Shown: positions 1 to 11,958 of the stretch, piece after piece
Position numbering within the stretch: the stretch's first letter is position 1
How the letters are laid out: every line of letters starts with the position of its first letter
DNA from: Linnemannia elongata
Lineage: Eukaryota; Mortierellomycota; Mortierellomycetes; Mortierellales; Mortierellaceae
Direction of reading: 5' to 3'
NCBI GenBank assembly: GCA_036320915.1
Contig: JAXBDG010000007.1
Span: 496,001 to 560,000, forward strand
Length of the DNA stretch: 64,000 bases
Notes under the pieces: generated by a model
What the model saw: the letters and a program-made list of their open reading frames with translations, nothing else
The model's database searches: none
Told to the model about the DNA's origin: nothing
Program-made: the position numbers and the translations under genes

Positions 1-316
1 GACTACTGCCACTACTACTACCACTACCACACCTGCAAGCACGACTGCAACTCCTGCAGTCAATGTCCTTGGCGCTGGGTTAATCAAGCGGAAAGTCGTC
101 GCACCTACTGTCACTACTTCCGACGATACACCGGCACCTGCTGCCGCTGCCGCTGCACCGGTGGTGAATGTCCTTGGTGCTGGTCTCATCAAGCGCAAGG
201 TAGCACCCACATCTACTACTCCAGCTACCACGACCATGCCTGAGACGTCATCCACAGCGCCGGTCGTGAATGTCCTTGGAGCCAGTTTCATCAAGAAGCG
301 CAAGACAGACCCATAA
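1..316 (+). CDS. 3' end of an unidentified protein with three NVLGAGLIKRK repeats (partial)
   Basis: The frame starting at base 2 is open from the window edge to a TAA at 314-316, so only about the last 104 residues are visible. They are Thr/Ala/Pro-rich and carry three copies of a short motif: VNVLGAGLIKRKV (59-97), VNVLGAGLIKRKV (164-202) and VNVLGASFIKKRK (266-304). Each copy is preceded by low-complexity Thr/Ala/Pro linker. Each ends in a basic KRK cluster that could serve as nuclear localisation or nucleic-acid contact. I do not recognise the family. The gene converges on the GT2 gene 180 bp downstream. Coding status is supported by an uninterrupted frame and by synonymous differences between repeat copies (for example ggc/ggt and ggg/ggt). 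Confidence 0.75.
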   Translation, partial: TTATTTTTTTPASTTATPAVNVLGAGLIKRKVVAPTVTTSDDTPAPAAAAAAPVVNVLGAGLIKRKVAPTSTTPATTTMPETSSTAPVVNVLGASFIKKRKTDP

Positions 317-495
317 GCAGCATATTTATCTCAATTACGTTCCATTGTAAAACAGCAACAATGATATGAAAAATACATGGAGTGTGTATTAGAAAAGAGA
401 AGATTGTTGTTGTAACATGCGTGCGGGGGTTGTGTATTTGGATGTATAGAAAAAAAGGTGTGTAGATGGTCTGTTAAATAAAAAAGAAGAATAAT

Positions 496-2280
496 CTAGT
501 AATAACCTCCATGTCCACCACCAGAACGCGGCGAACTAGGTGGTGGAGGAGCGCCACCGCTACGGCCATAGAGGTCTATCGTACTCGCCCCACCAGCACC
601 TCCATAAATGACATTTGGATTCTGCTGTTGGGCCAGGTTGAGGTTGCTGAGGGCGGCGTCGGCCTGTGCGAAATACTGAGCCAGCTCATCGTCTTGATTG
701 TATTCATACACGTCCTCGTCGTCATCATAGTCGGCGTGGGTGGTCGTCGCCAGACGAGATGCTCGTGCAGCAGCGGTTTGGCGTTGTTGCTCCTGTTGAC
801 GCGAGAAGTGGCGGATGAGATCGCTGCTGCCGGGGGAGTCGGGTCTAGGTGGCAGGATGGTAGGATGCTCCATACGCTGCTGCTGTTGCTGTTGTTGTTG
901 TTCGTAGGCAGTGGCGGCAGCGGCAGCGGTGGCAGCAGCGACGGCAGCACGGGTGGCCTCATCACGGCTCTCATAGGCAGCCTTCTCCCGATCCTGCTCC
1001 AACTGTTCAGCATCCAACCGCTGCTTCTCCTTGTCGGCCGCGACTTCGGCGGGTGTTTGGTCGATACCAGCTCGAGTTCCCCAACCGACTTCATGCAGCG
1101 TGAAGAGGGCATAGATCTTCATGATCGCAAAGTAGTATCCAAAGAGCAAGAACGCAGGGACCCAGATGATATCCTGAGGGCGCTTGAACAAGTGGGGCAG
1201 CAGTTTGACAATACGGGTGAGCATCAACCAGACGATGTACGAGATGATGATATCCCACAGAGGCAGATGGAACTCGCCCTTGGCAGCCATGGCAACGACA
1301 GAAATGGGGCCCGAGAGGAGGGTGATAGGGTTAAAGATCTTGTCGATCATAGTAAAGGCGACATAGGGGTGGCGGCTCCAGATCTTGCGTTCGGTGAAGA
1401 GGGACCGGAAATCCGACCGCCAGGTATTACGGGTCCAACGAAGCACCTGTTTAACAAAACGCCAGTTGTTCTTGAACGTCGACAGGAGCTCGGCTTCCTT
1501 GCACACTTGGATATAGGTGTTCCATCCATGGTAGACCATCCATCTCGTCAGAAACTTATCGTCACCAGAGTTGAGCGGATACTTGCCCAGCCAGAAATCG
1601 TGTGTGAAATTGTACTGGAACTGAGGGTCCTGGAGGATACATGTCCGGTAGGCGGCCGTACGTCCAGAGAGACAGCAGACTCCACCGTCGATGTGTGTCG
1701 AAGCTGCAATCTCGATGTTACGAATCGTCAACCGGAACCCAGCAAGGACCTCCCACACCGTCTGATACCGCCCTACAGACTTGACTGTCTGCGACGTGCC
1801 CACGCCTCCCATGTTCGGGTCCTCAAAACAAGCCAAGATGTACTCCAACGTGTTTGGGCCCCAGATAGCATCATCATCTGCAAAGACAATAATCTCACTG
1901 GTCGTATTCCGGATCCCCTCTACCATCTGCAACCGCTTGTTTGCCTTGGGGACCGTCAGGACTCGGATACGGGTTGGGTCGACAGAATTGGCGAGTTCCT
2001 GGAGGGCGTCCTTCATCTTGGTCTCGGTAATGATGATAATCTCCTTGGGGTTGTTGACGAGCCACGAGTGTGCAGCTTCCTTGAACTCTTCTCCAGCATC
2101 GATGGTGGGTACAATAATGGTGACATCGTATTCCGCACGGTAGGTCGGGTTCTCCTTGGGCTCCATGGGCCGGTAGAAGAAGTAGGCCAGGAGCTTGATC
2201 ACGAACCAGAGGTAACGATAGAACCCGATGATTCCCAGTGGGACAAACACCGGGAACAGGTCCTTTGTCAGATACAGCAT
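496..2280 (-). CDS. GT2 polysaccharide synthase, Cps1/hyaluronan-synthase-like
   Basis: Intronless, 594 aa, ATG at 2280, TAG at 496-498. It is a membrane processive glycosyltransferase of family GT2. An N-terminal hydrophobic segment (about 8-36) is followed by the catalytic domain (about 50-290) with all signature motifs: start of the GT-A fold VTIIVPT (53-59), DDD (135-137, nucleotide-sugar/metal binding), SGDDK (238-242, base region) and QVLRW (278-282, the QxxRW acceptor motif). Further membrane segments follow (about 310-395). This order matches the fungal Cps1 group, which resembles hyaluronan synthases; the actual polymer cannot be told from sequence. The last 180 residues are an Ala/Gln-rich cytosolic-type tail with an eight-Gln run, followed by Gly/Pro-rich sequence. 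A TATA-like box lies about 250 bp upstream. An antisense frame of similar length (511-2355) is a shadow. Confidence 0.93.
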   Translation of the reverse strand: MLYLTKDLFPVFVPLGIIGFYRYLWFVIKLLAYFFYRPMEPKENPTYRAEYDVTIIVPTIDAGEEFKEAAHSWLVNNPKEIIIITETKMKDALQELANSVDPTRIRVLTVPKANKRLQMVEGIRNTTSEIIVFADDDAIWGPNTLEYILACFEDPNMGGVGTSQTVKSVGRYQTVWEVLAGFRLTIRNIEIAASTHIDGGVCCLSGRTAAYRTCILQDPQFQYNFTHDFWLGKYPLNSGDDKFLTRWMVYHGWNTYIQVCKEAELLSTFKNNWRFVKQVLRWTRNTWRSDFRSLFTERKIWSRHPYVAFTMIDKIFNPITLLSGPISVVAMAAKGEFHLPLWDIIISYIVWLMLTRIVKLLPHLFKRPQDIIWVPAFLLFGYYFAIMKIYALFTLHEVGWGTRAGIDQTPAEVAADKEKQRLDAEQLEQDREKAAYESRDEATRAAVAAATAAAAATAYEQQQQQQQQRMEHPTILPPRPDSPGSSDLIRHFSRQQEQQRQTAAARASRLATTTHADYDDDEDVYEYNQDDELAQYFAQADAALSNLNLAQQQNPNVIYGGAGGASTIDLYGRSGGAPPPPSSPRSGGGHGGYY

Positions 2281-2530
2281 CCTGCTCTATTCCTTTTCTC
2301 TATGCTCTGTCCGTTCTGTCGGATGGCTGTTGGTTGTTGGTCGTTGGTTTGGTGAGGGGTGTGGTGTTCGCCCGGGTATTATCGCTCAGCAAAAAAAAAA
2401 TACAAGGTGACAGAAAGAGAGCGAAAGAGCGAGAGAGACGAGGGACGAGTACGAGACGAGAGAGAGGAAAACGTGGTGGAGGTGGTGATATCTTTTTGTT
2501 GGTTGTCCACGGGTATGCACGAATGACCTC

Positions 2531-2538
2531 TATTTATA
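2531..2538 (-). promoter_or_regulatory. TATA-like box upstream of the GT2 gene
   Basis: The minus strand reads TATAAATA about 250 bp upstream of the GT2 ATG at 2280. This agrees with a TATA consensus. No transcription start evidence is available. Confidence 0.4.
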
Positions 2539-4349
2539 TGGTTGACACGGGAGAGTGTTTGGATAGAAAGGTAGGGGGTTAGAACAAGGAGACCTCAAGC
2601 AAGGAGGGTTGGTTGCATGGCTGTTTGAGCTGAACAACCAAGAGGCCAGTTCCTGAGAAGTGACAAGTTAAAACCCTGCCTGTCTCCTGTGGTTGTTTTA
2701 ATCCTGCTCGGCTCTATCTCCAGTAGTATTTTAGAGTACAATACAACACGCAGGGGAAGAAGAGGGCGAGAGAGGAGCCGTTTGTAAAGGGGAGGGGAAG
2801 GAGGAGGAGGAGTGAGAGTGCCCTGTCTCCTTCGTGGGGTCTATGGCTGTAGGTGGTTGTCCGTTAGTGTGGACGACTGTCTGTACCTGAGGTGATAAAA
2901 GAGAGGTGTCGAGGATGGTTGATAAATGATGCGCCCTGGCCAATTGTTGAGCTGGGTGATAGGGGCGAGGGTGGTTAGGTGGGTTGTGGTCGTTAGATGA
3001 GAGGGAATGAGTGAAGAAGTGCTGATGAGAAGGAAAAAAAAAGAGGAACAAAGGTGATCGAGTGAAAGAAGAAAAAAAAAAGCGAAGGAGGGTGACAAGG
3101 CGAACAAAAAAGGAAGAGGAGAAAGGAGAAGGGAAAAAAGAGAGTTGGAAAGAGATAATAAAAGGGTCAAAGGTTTTGTCCAGGTGGAAAGATGACAGAG
3201 TGAGAAAGGGGTGTGTGTCTTGTTCAATCACTCACTTTTGGATTATCATTTGCCAAAGATAGAGGAGATGACCATAGGCATGAGGGTACAGCGTACCATG
3301 ACCATGGACATCTACAGTTATTACCATCCGTACCCGATGCTGGGTACCTCCCATTCTTCTTCGTCTTTTTCTTCTTCATTATCATCATCATCATAGCTTT
3401 TCGCTTCTATTCATGAACATGATAATAGACACATACCGACAAGCACACTATATACCTCATTCATTCATTACCCTGTACATTTCCTTCTCGAGTCCAATTG
3501 CTCATATATCCCAAAAGAAAGAAGCATCCCTTACTTTCAAAACCGCAATAATACCCAATCTCTTACCGGAGTGCTCTTTTATTTTTTCCAATGTCCGATA
3601 TTTGAACAGTGCCCTTCACCAACATGGCTACCCCTGTCCCTCTGCACCTGGTTGGTCTGTTGGTCTGTCCAACTTTGGGTTCCCTCCTCTTCTCTCCCCC
3701 CCTCTTCCTCATTTATGCGGTAATCGACAGAAATGCATGGCAACACCCCATCTAATATGTGCGAGTATGTGTATGGACTATGTCTTGCCCAACCGCATTA
3801 GACAGCGCAAGAAATAAAAATAGACACTCCTGTTTGGTAATAGTCCTATTTGAACAAGGGTGCACTAGCCAGCCAGGCACACGCTACTCGCCCATCCCTC
3901 ATGCACACACATGCCTATGTCTCTAGCTCACTCACACACTCATGGATGATAGCACTCGGAACAAATGAAAAAAAAAAAAAAAAAAAAAAAAGGCAAACAA
4001 GAACGCGATCGACTCGTTGTCCGTTTTGCATTGACGTTCTTTGTCTACTTCACTCCACTCCTCTCTCCACACACACACACAAAAGCACACAGCCTTCTAA
4101 TTGCTTGCATAACTGACAACCCACTTGTCGTTGTTTGTATTGTGTTTTTCCATGGTGGCAGAGATCTTCCTCTTGTATATTTCAATTGATTGTTCCATCT
4201 CTTCCTTTTTCCGACCGCTTTCAAACGTTCCTTTCTTCCTTTTTTTTTAATATTCCTTCCCTACTCTTTCTTCGTTGTTGTTCTGCACGTCAAAATGTCT
4301 TCAACTCAAAACATGTGGGCATGACCAGGTTGTTGATATGTTTGATATG

Positions 4350-4392
<43 letters not shown>

Positions 4393-7300
4393 CCCGGAAA
4401 TGCGGGAAGAGAGGGCATCAAGGGATTCAGAAGAATCCTGCTGGCGTTCATATAAATCGCAGCCGATAAAAATAAATCCCCATTTCACAGCGCGCGGTGT
4501 TCACAAGAAGACAAGACCATGAGAAACGAAATGTGCGCGAGAAAGATGTTTGTATTGGTCCTCTGAAAATAATCGCGAATGTTTATTTCTGTCTTTGTAC
4601 ATCGTCCGTCGTGAACTTAAGGCATAAGAGTGCGCCAGGGAATATTGTGATCTGCACCGATGGGACGATATGTAAGGGGCGAACGATGGGGATGCAAACC
4701 CTGTTGCCGGGCCCCCCTCCCTTCAATATGCAAAGAAAAAACGAGGTTATGAAAAATGTGTTCGTTATCTCTCCTATTTTTGATGCGCGAAAAAACCTTC
4801 CTCCTTTCCTCTCTCTACAAAGTGGCCTCCGCCCTTTGTTCCGTCAATCCGTGTGTTTGCTATTGCAGGCTGGAAGTCAAAACTCTCGTCTCTTTCTCTA
4901 TCCTCTCCCTTCAATCGTTAATTGTCCGCAGATCAAAAGGGTTCAGCCCTGGGTTGCCAGGTCCACAGCTCCTTCTCTTCACTCAGAGTCCGCTGTTCAT
5001 ATCTTCATATCATCGGTCAAAGAATAAATGTTTTTTCCCTTCTCTCCTCTCTTTTGTTTGTTCACTTGCTACCGATTGGCCCACCTTTTTTTGCATTATC
5101 ATTTTTTGCGTAGGTAATCGCCTTCTTGTGTTCACTCCAGTACTCCCTTTTGCTCTTTTGGAATAACAGCCGGTCAGCCAACCAGCCAGTCAGCATCTCA
5201 TGTTTTTTTATTCGGAATCAACCTACTGTACTCCGCTGCAGCGGGTGCCGAGGAACTTTTTTGTTTAAGAATAATTCAGCTTTCTCGTCTGGGTAAACTT
5301 CGAGTGGTCGAGGCCCTCGTCCTGCAGGAACAGGGAACAGGGAACAAACAAAAAAAACAATCCATCAGGGAAAGGGGAGAGGGTTTCCAGAAAGATAAAA
5401 AAATTGCTCTGAAGGAACCTTTTTTGTCCGTCAGTGCTCAACAACCATGTTTTTTTTTCTTTTCACTTCTTTTTCAAGAGTGATGACGACGTAGAGGTTT
5501 TCTTCATTGTGTAGATTGTTTATCCTCTTTGTTGATACCGTCACCTTGCTCTTGAGAAAAAAAACAAGGAAAAGGAAATCTGCACTTTTCTCTTTGCTTC
5601 TTGAAAGAACAATAATAAAAACCATGGAAATGACGATGCCAAAAGGGTTTGCAGCCACCATCACCTAGCTTTTGGACAAGAACACTCCTCATTATCGTAG
5701 AGTAGGACAAAAACCACACGAAACATCCCACATCTATTTCGATCGCAATTACAAGAACATACTTTACATCGTCAGAGCCACGGAGGAACTATAACTATCG
5801 TTTGCAAGACAAGAAGTAAAAACAGAATTGACAGGATTTACCCAGCGATCAATGCGGTTATGAGATGAAGAGAGGCCAGACTGTTTGGGAAGGAGGAAGA
5901 GGAGAATGAAGAGCAATATCGGTCTTTCTGTGGTTTTGCTAACCACCTCCTTGTCCCCCTCTCCTATCTTCCGTCCCCCCCTTTGTCTTCGTCATCTTAG
6001 AAAAACGTTTTTTCTTTGTCCTTGGTGTTCAATAATAAAGGATTGTTCTTTCGCCCTTCCTTTTACCATAGAAAACACACTTTCCTGAGCTGCAGAAAAA
6101 CATGGCGAGAAAAGAAAAAGAAAAAAAGATCGAAAGATAAATTACCGCGCTGGAATGTAAAATGGGTTTTCGTCACACAAACGGACACCTTCAATTTCCT
6201 CAGTTCATTCCTTCTCCTCCTCTTGTTGTTCCTCTTCCTCTTCTTATTCCTCCCGCTCGCTGTGCTCTCAACGACATCATCCTTTTTTTGGTGCATCAGT
6301 CTATGGTTACGGTGTCAAGATAACCTCCTCTACCCAAAGGAAGCGCTCGATTGTAAGAAAAAAACCCCGACCAGGTCCCCTAACTCCAAAAAAGCAAAGC
6401 AACCAGAAAAGAGAGCCATGTAAAGAAAAAGGTACCTTTCCGTTTACCTGGAATTTATTTTTCAAGATATCGTACCATGACCAGAGAAAAGTAGCTTTCA
6501 ACTATAGCTTCAAGCAGAATGAGGGTCAGTCGACTCGATTGTAGACTAATTATAAGCGCTTTTTTTCTCTTGGTCATTGCTCTCGAACAGTAGGTAGTGT
6601 TTGTTAGACAGGAATAGAAAAAAAAACAACGGCAAGCAGCAGATTTGTGAACACAGAGCATTCGAGCAAAGGCCCATGAGATGTTGATGATGTTATCGGC
6701 CATGCCATGTCTTTGGAGGAGCAGAGAGAAAAACAAAAATAAATGTGTTCCAGATGTGTTGTAACAAAACAAACAATCGATTCATGAGCGTCATTGTTGT
6801 TCCTCACTCAGGCTACCTGTTCATTTTTTCATTGCAGGCAACAAAAAGACAACAACGGCGAGACCTAAAACGTCGATGATAAGGTCGCGTTGGCGGTGTC
6901 GAGTGTCCAAAGGGAAGTCGACAAAAGTCGCCGCGGAAGGAGGGAAGGTTGATGATAACGATATCAAAAGTACGCAAAGGTCGATACGATCGTACAAGTT
7001 ACACTTCACCCAATCCAACATTTCCTTACGACAATGCACAGAAATATGAGCTAGCAGGAGGTTTCGAGAGCGTCATTAGTAGAGTTGAGATGGAGAGTTA
7101 TGCTCGATGAATGTGTATGCGAAGTGAGCAGAATTGAAGGGATGAGAGAAGTGTGTTTGTGTGTGTGTTTAGTATGGGAGACAGGACCCAACCAGATCCG
7201 TTACTCCCCTGTCTACCTACTGACGCGCGATAGCGCACAAATATACCGCGAAAGATGAAAAGATTGAAAGAAAAAAGAGCGAAAGAAGGGGTGGACCACC

Positions 7301-8304
7301 ACCTCGACATCGTCACCAGGGGTGAGTATTGAAGGGAAAGAGAGGGGTACTGAGAAAGGACAAAAGTATGGTGGAAGGGGTACCTGCATTGAAGGTAAAA
7401 CAAATAAACATGCTCCCGGGGATAGACAGATGAGGCTGCATAGCAAAGTCCCGCGAGTAGCCAGAAGGTGGTATCTCGTTTGAATCGATTTTTAATTGAC
7501 CATTGACCATTAACATGTCTCAGGTTCACATATACATTCTGCCTTTGTATTGTATTGTCTTTGGCTTTCTGTTGTGGTTGTAGCAGACGGCTGTTGTTTG
7601 GACAATAGGTACTCTTCCGTGTCCCTGAGATGAAAGTCGAGTTTGAGTAGGTTTCCGTTTGTCCAACATCACACAAATTAAACAATTCGACGGCTCACTT
7701 TTGAAGAGACGGCCAAAAGAGAGGGCGAGATCAAATCACTTATGAAATGAGATCCCAACACAATACAACAGACACCCCTGCCCCCACTCCCTGCCCTGCT
7801 CTCGCCTCCTTGCCTTGTTTATGCCTTTTCTCTCTTTTCTTCGTTGTTGTTGTTTCTTCACAACAAAGCTCTTTTCTCTCCTTCACTTTCCCTTCACTCT
7901 TCTCTCTTTCTCTTCCTTCAATTCCTCTCTCTTTTCCCCTCCGCAAGGCTCTATCGTTCACTCTCCTTATTTTATTTTATTATTTTCAGGCAACCGTTCA
8001 CGACAACGGCACCTCCTCCTTCGCCCCTTCACTCCCCTGATAGACGATACTCTTTCCCTTTTCTCTTCAATTCTCCTATATCCTCACCCAACCGACAACT
8101 AATAAGGACGACCTGATCCTTCTCTTCTCATCCCCGATTCCTGGAGTAGTTGAAGTTTCCATCAGCAACATTTCTCATTCCCCCTCATCAACTCACTTCT
8201 CATCACTCGACCCTCATCACCCAACCTCCGCCCTCCACTCTACTCTTCATACAATAAGGACATAACAACAGACGCAGGACAGCACATATACACTTACAGA
8301 CATA
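2539..8304. other. Gene-poor interval of about 5.8 kb
   Basis: No reading frame here looks like a conserved protein. Frames of 60-195 codons exist on both strands but are low complexity or lack an ATG. The interval holds long poly-A tracts (24 A at 3968-3991; 40 A at 4350-4389), a perfect 12-bp palindrome CCGCTGCAGCGG (5233-5244) and purine- or pyrimidine-biased stretches. The last 560 bp (about 7740-8300) are strongly pyrimidine-rich on the plus strand and probably form promoter and 5' UTR of the tetraspanin-like gene. Non-coding RNA genes cannot be excluded. Confidence 0.6.
4350..4389. repeat. Poly-A tract, 40 bp
   Basis: Uninterrupted run of 40 A in gene-free DNA, the longest homopolymer in the window. 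I see no reverse-transcribed gene or target-site duplication next to it, so it is called a simple repeat, not a retroposon tail. Confidence 0.9.
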
Positions 8305-11272
8305 ATGTCATACAACCCTAAGAGCAACACCTCGTCCCAATATCAGAGGTAAATAAGCAACATTCGGCAAATAGGGGTTTTCTTCTCACCACCCACCAAC
8401 ACCGCAATCACAATCACAGCATACGATAACAGCAACAGGCATTCTTGAAGACATGCGATTATGCCAAACATACCCACACGAGCACACGAACACACACACA
8501 CACACACACATGCACTTACACCCGTACCTCCACACCATATACAAGACATATTGACGAAGGGCATATTTTCCCCAGGAACTACAACAAAAGGAGAGTGAAA
8601 AGAGATAATGCTTCTTTTTTTAGTGTGTCGCGCTTGACATTACACAAAAAAAAAATATTCGGACTAGATCCAAGGACCGAGGGACAGTGGCCAATAGAGA
8701 ACCCAAAACTCTGTTTCATATGCAACTTGCTTTATTACTCCAACCGACAGAAGGGCACAACATTACAGCACCACAAAAATGACAGACAAACAACACAAGG
8801 GTCAAAGGATATGGGACAAGAGACTCGAACAAGGACTCGCACGAGGGAAGGAAGATACCCGATAACGATGATATGATAATGAGCTGATCCCATGGGCACA
8901 CACATGGGTTGGATAATTTCCACATTGGCATTGGGATTGGTATTGGAGTAAGAAGCAAAGAGGCTATTATCGTTGAATTGAAAATACGGGGTTGGTGGAA
9001 GAAGAGCCAGTCAACAGATCATCGATCATCCAAACAAACACAGCTCAAAGAGAAGACCTCGGGACCGCCACGACCACCTTAAGAAAACTACCTGGGAAAA
9101 GGAGGTGGTGGACTCCAATTCCACTTCATCCTGCATCCCTAGCTCCTTCTTTGCTCTGTCATATGTCAAGAAAGGATCCATGAAACTCACCTCTGCTTTC
9201 CCTTTTTTATACCTCATCTTGACGCCATTAATGAACGCCTTGGACACGAAAACGGATATGAATTGATAGCTCAACGGACAATGTCGCTTCGCCCGACGAT
9301 GACAACTATCTGGAGATCATTAACCAGTCGTTCTCGTCAAGCCACGATCTTTCTCTTCCCGACAGAGTGATCTCGAGTCCGACATTGGACCATGCGACCC
9401 CCCCTGCCGCAAAAGCCCAGACACCAAAAGGCCGCATTCTCAACAATCTTTTCAATCGCGGGAGCAGCGACACCCTGGGAAGCAGTAGCGTCAAGGCATC
9501 CTCGCCAATCGTTTCCTCGCATTCGCCCATGCTTCAACACTCGAGTCTCAGTCCCACCCCACAGCCCAGCACCCTTTCAAGCAGAGGTGTTTATCCTTCG
9601 GCGACTTCTCTCCAAACTGCTACATTAGGAGGAGAAAGTGCCTCGTCTTCTTCTCTCTCTACTTCTCTCGCTTCGTCTTCGCCCAAACCAAAAAAGTCTA
9701 TCCTCAAGCAGATCAACAAATCCTCTATGGCCAGCAACAACACCCCTCTCCCACCAGCACCCAAGAATACTAGTCCAACAGCGACTCAACAACAGCCAGT
9801 ATCGAACGACCTCTCGTTCCTCCCAGTTGGTGGAGCAGCTGCTGGAGCCGGTGCAGTCGATGCTGCCCATGAATCTGCTCCTACACCAGCGTACCCCCAA
9901 CAGTCAGCGCCTTTCCAGCCTTATCAGCCACAACCTATCGCACCGTACCAACAACCTACTCCTGCCTTTTATTCCTATGACAGCAACAACAGCGACTACG
10001 CAAACAACAACCGCTATTCGGGAGGAACTCAACCATCGTCGTATAACACGACCCAGCTGGGCGGATACCAGCAGTCGCAAAGTACAGACTCGACCCACCG
10101 ATCATCCAGGAACATGAGTCCTGCACCGGAACCTAACTACAACCTCATCCAGACGGATGCGACCCTCGAAGGACTAGCCCAGCGGTGGTATGCCTACCAG
10201 GCGGTGATGAAGAAGTCCTATGCAGAGGATCCATTCTACAAGCGCTGGACGCGGTCCAAGTGGATTCTGCTGCTTTCCGCACTTCTTCTCCTTGGATACT
10301 CTGCCGCCATCCTCTACTTCTCTCTAAGCTATATCATCCAGAGTACGTCCGCCAGTCGCCACTTTATGTTCATGGCAGGATTATTGGAAAGGGGGAACCT
10401 TTGACTAACCCATTCTCAAACTTGTTCACACGTCCCTTTTCACCAATGTGTAGATGTTCCGGGGTCGCCTGTTGTCATGGAATTCCACAGTAACATCGTC
10501 TATCGTACGTTTTTTCTTTGTCTTGATGTTCGATGAACAACCCCCCCATTGCCACCTGCCTTGCAGATCTTTTGGTGAAACTAACATATATACCGATTGT
10601 ACCTGTACTATATCATACAGTGTCACTTGCTGGAGCGGTTTTCGGGATTGCCACTGCGTTAGTGGGTCTGGTGGGGATTTTCCGGGAAAACAGGATATGG
10701 CTGTCGTACTACACGATTGTGTTATGGCCTGGGTTTGCGCTGTATATTGCTGTGGGCTACATTGCCTTCCGCCGAGCCAAGCTACATCTCCGCGCACATA
10801 TCAAGGAGGAGTGGATTAATTCATACACTCGTGAGCAGCGCCTTCTCGTCCAGCGCAACGTAAGTCTTTTTTTTTCTGCTCGTCGCAGCCTTTTGATGTC
10901 TCTGGAGTATGCACTTGTCTCCTAAAGAAAAACAACCGAGACACTGACAAATGCCCATTTCCACCTCCTTTTTATTGTACATATTATCCTTGTGTGCGAT
11001 AATAGTTGTTTTGCTGTGGATTCCAGGACTCGACATATTTTGCGGCATACGACATGAGATGTTTCCCAACAACGACGTTGCCCGGGTGCGAACACAAGTA
11101 CAGTCTTTTTGAAAAGGATCTGTTGACTTCACTCTGGTCTTGGTCGTTCACTGTCGCACCTGTCCACCTGTTTGTCATGATTGCTGCACTTCTTTGCTCC
11201 AACCATGTTAATAGTCTCCTCAGGTCAGCCAGACCGGGCCTTGTTAGCTTTAGGGATAAGAAGCAGGAATAA
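8305..11272 (+). CDS. Tetraspanin-like four-TM membrane protein with a disordered N-terminus
   Basis: Model: exons 8305-8348, 9270-10342, 10454-10504, 10567-10859 and 11027-11272; 568 aa. All junctions are GT-AG and keep frame. The internal joins give continuous sequence YIIQ-NVPGSPVVMEF, NIVY-HLLVKL and LVQRN-DSTYFAAY. The first 300 residues are Ser/Thr/Pro/Gln-rich and disordered. Four hydrophobic segments follow: WILLLSALLLLGYSAAILYF; a long TM2 from TYIPIVPVLYH to VGLVGIF; SYYTIVLWPGFALYIAVGY; and FTVAPVHLFVMIAALLC. TM2 ending in GIFRENR and a cysteine-containing loop (DMRCFPTTTLPGCEHKY) between TM3 and TM4 resemble the tetraspanin plan, though no canonical CCG is present. That assignment is inference. 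The first intron (921 nt, with a CA repeat) is unusually long, so the first exon is the least certain part. A poly-A signal AATAAA is at 11607. Confidence 0.75.
8485..8512. repeat. CA microsatellite in intron 1 of the tetraspanin-like gene
   Basis: Short (CA)n tract inside the 921-nt first intron, flanked by further AC-rich sequence. Boundaries are approximate. Confidence 0.7.
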
Positions 11273-11958
11273 GTTTTTTGTGCTCTTCGTTTTTTATTTG
11301 TTTTTGATAGTTTTGGTTCTTGTTCTTGCGGAGCAAAGTGTCTTTTGCCTCAAGCTATCGTATTATTTACAGCCGGTATTTTTTTTTTTTTTTTTTTTTT
11401 TCGATACCATCCCAACATACCACGCACCTCGTCCTCTTTTTTTTTTGAACACTTGCATTCTTTTTTCTCGTCCTTCTTCTTCCTCCTTAACCCTCATCAC
11501 CCTTTTCTTTAAACAACCGTACAAAACACATCCAGCAGTTATTGCACCTGCTGGACTATCCCCCCCTTTACTTACGCTTCTTTTTCGTAGATAGCCCCCA
11601 TTAGAAAATAAACACACTCCCCTCCACTCCCCTCTTCCTCCAACCGACTTGACTCGTTACATGATGACTCTAATCAATAATTCCATTCATTCATTGGAGT
11701 ATTCATTGGGGTATATGAGTTTTTGTTTGGGTTTTACATCTGGCTTTATGACCAAGATGCTGTCTATGTTGAATTGTTTAATTATGAATGAAAATGATGG
11801 GATGAAAAAGTGCTAAAAAAAATGGACGAATTGCATGAAAATGGGAGGTGGGAGGAGGGTATAATATCTTCAATTCTTGAAAAAGCGAAAGATAGAGGAG
11901 GAGGACTGGTTGCAGAACAGCAAAAAACAACGGTTTTTTTCTTGAGCTGGACTTTTTT
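11273..11958. other. Convergent intergenic region with poly-T tract and poly-A signal
   Basis: The two flanking genes end towards each other here. There is a T-run at about 11380-11401 and an AATAAA at 11607-11612, about 335 bp after the tetraspanin-like stop codon. No further gene is seen. Confidence 0.6.

Noticed and set aside
511..2355. 614-codon plus-strand frame
   Set aside because: Exact antisense shadow of the GT2 synthase; no domain, while the minus strand has all GT2 motifs.
4350..4389. Poly-A tract as tail of a retroposed gene or LINE
   Set aside because: No coding remnant upstream and no target-site duplication around it.
4497..5027. 176-codon plus-strand frame
   Set aside because: No domain, signal or homologous partner visible, and atypical composition for the window's genes; starts and ends in AT-rich spacer.
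7098..7685. 195-codon minus-strand frame
   Set aside because: No ATG at its start, Ser/Phe/Leu-rich composition from pyrimidine-rich DNA, no recognisable motif.
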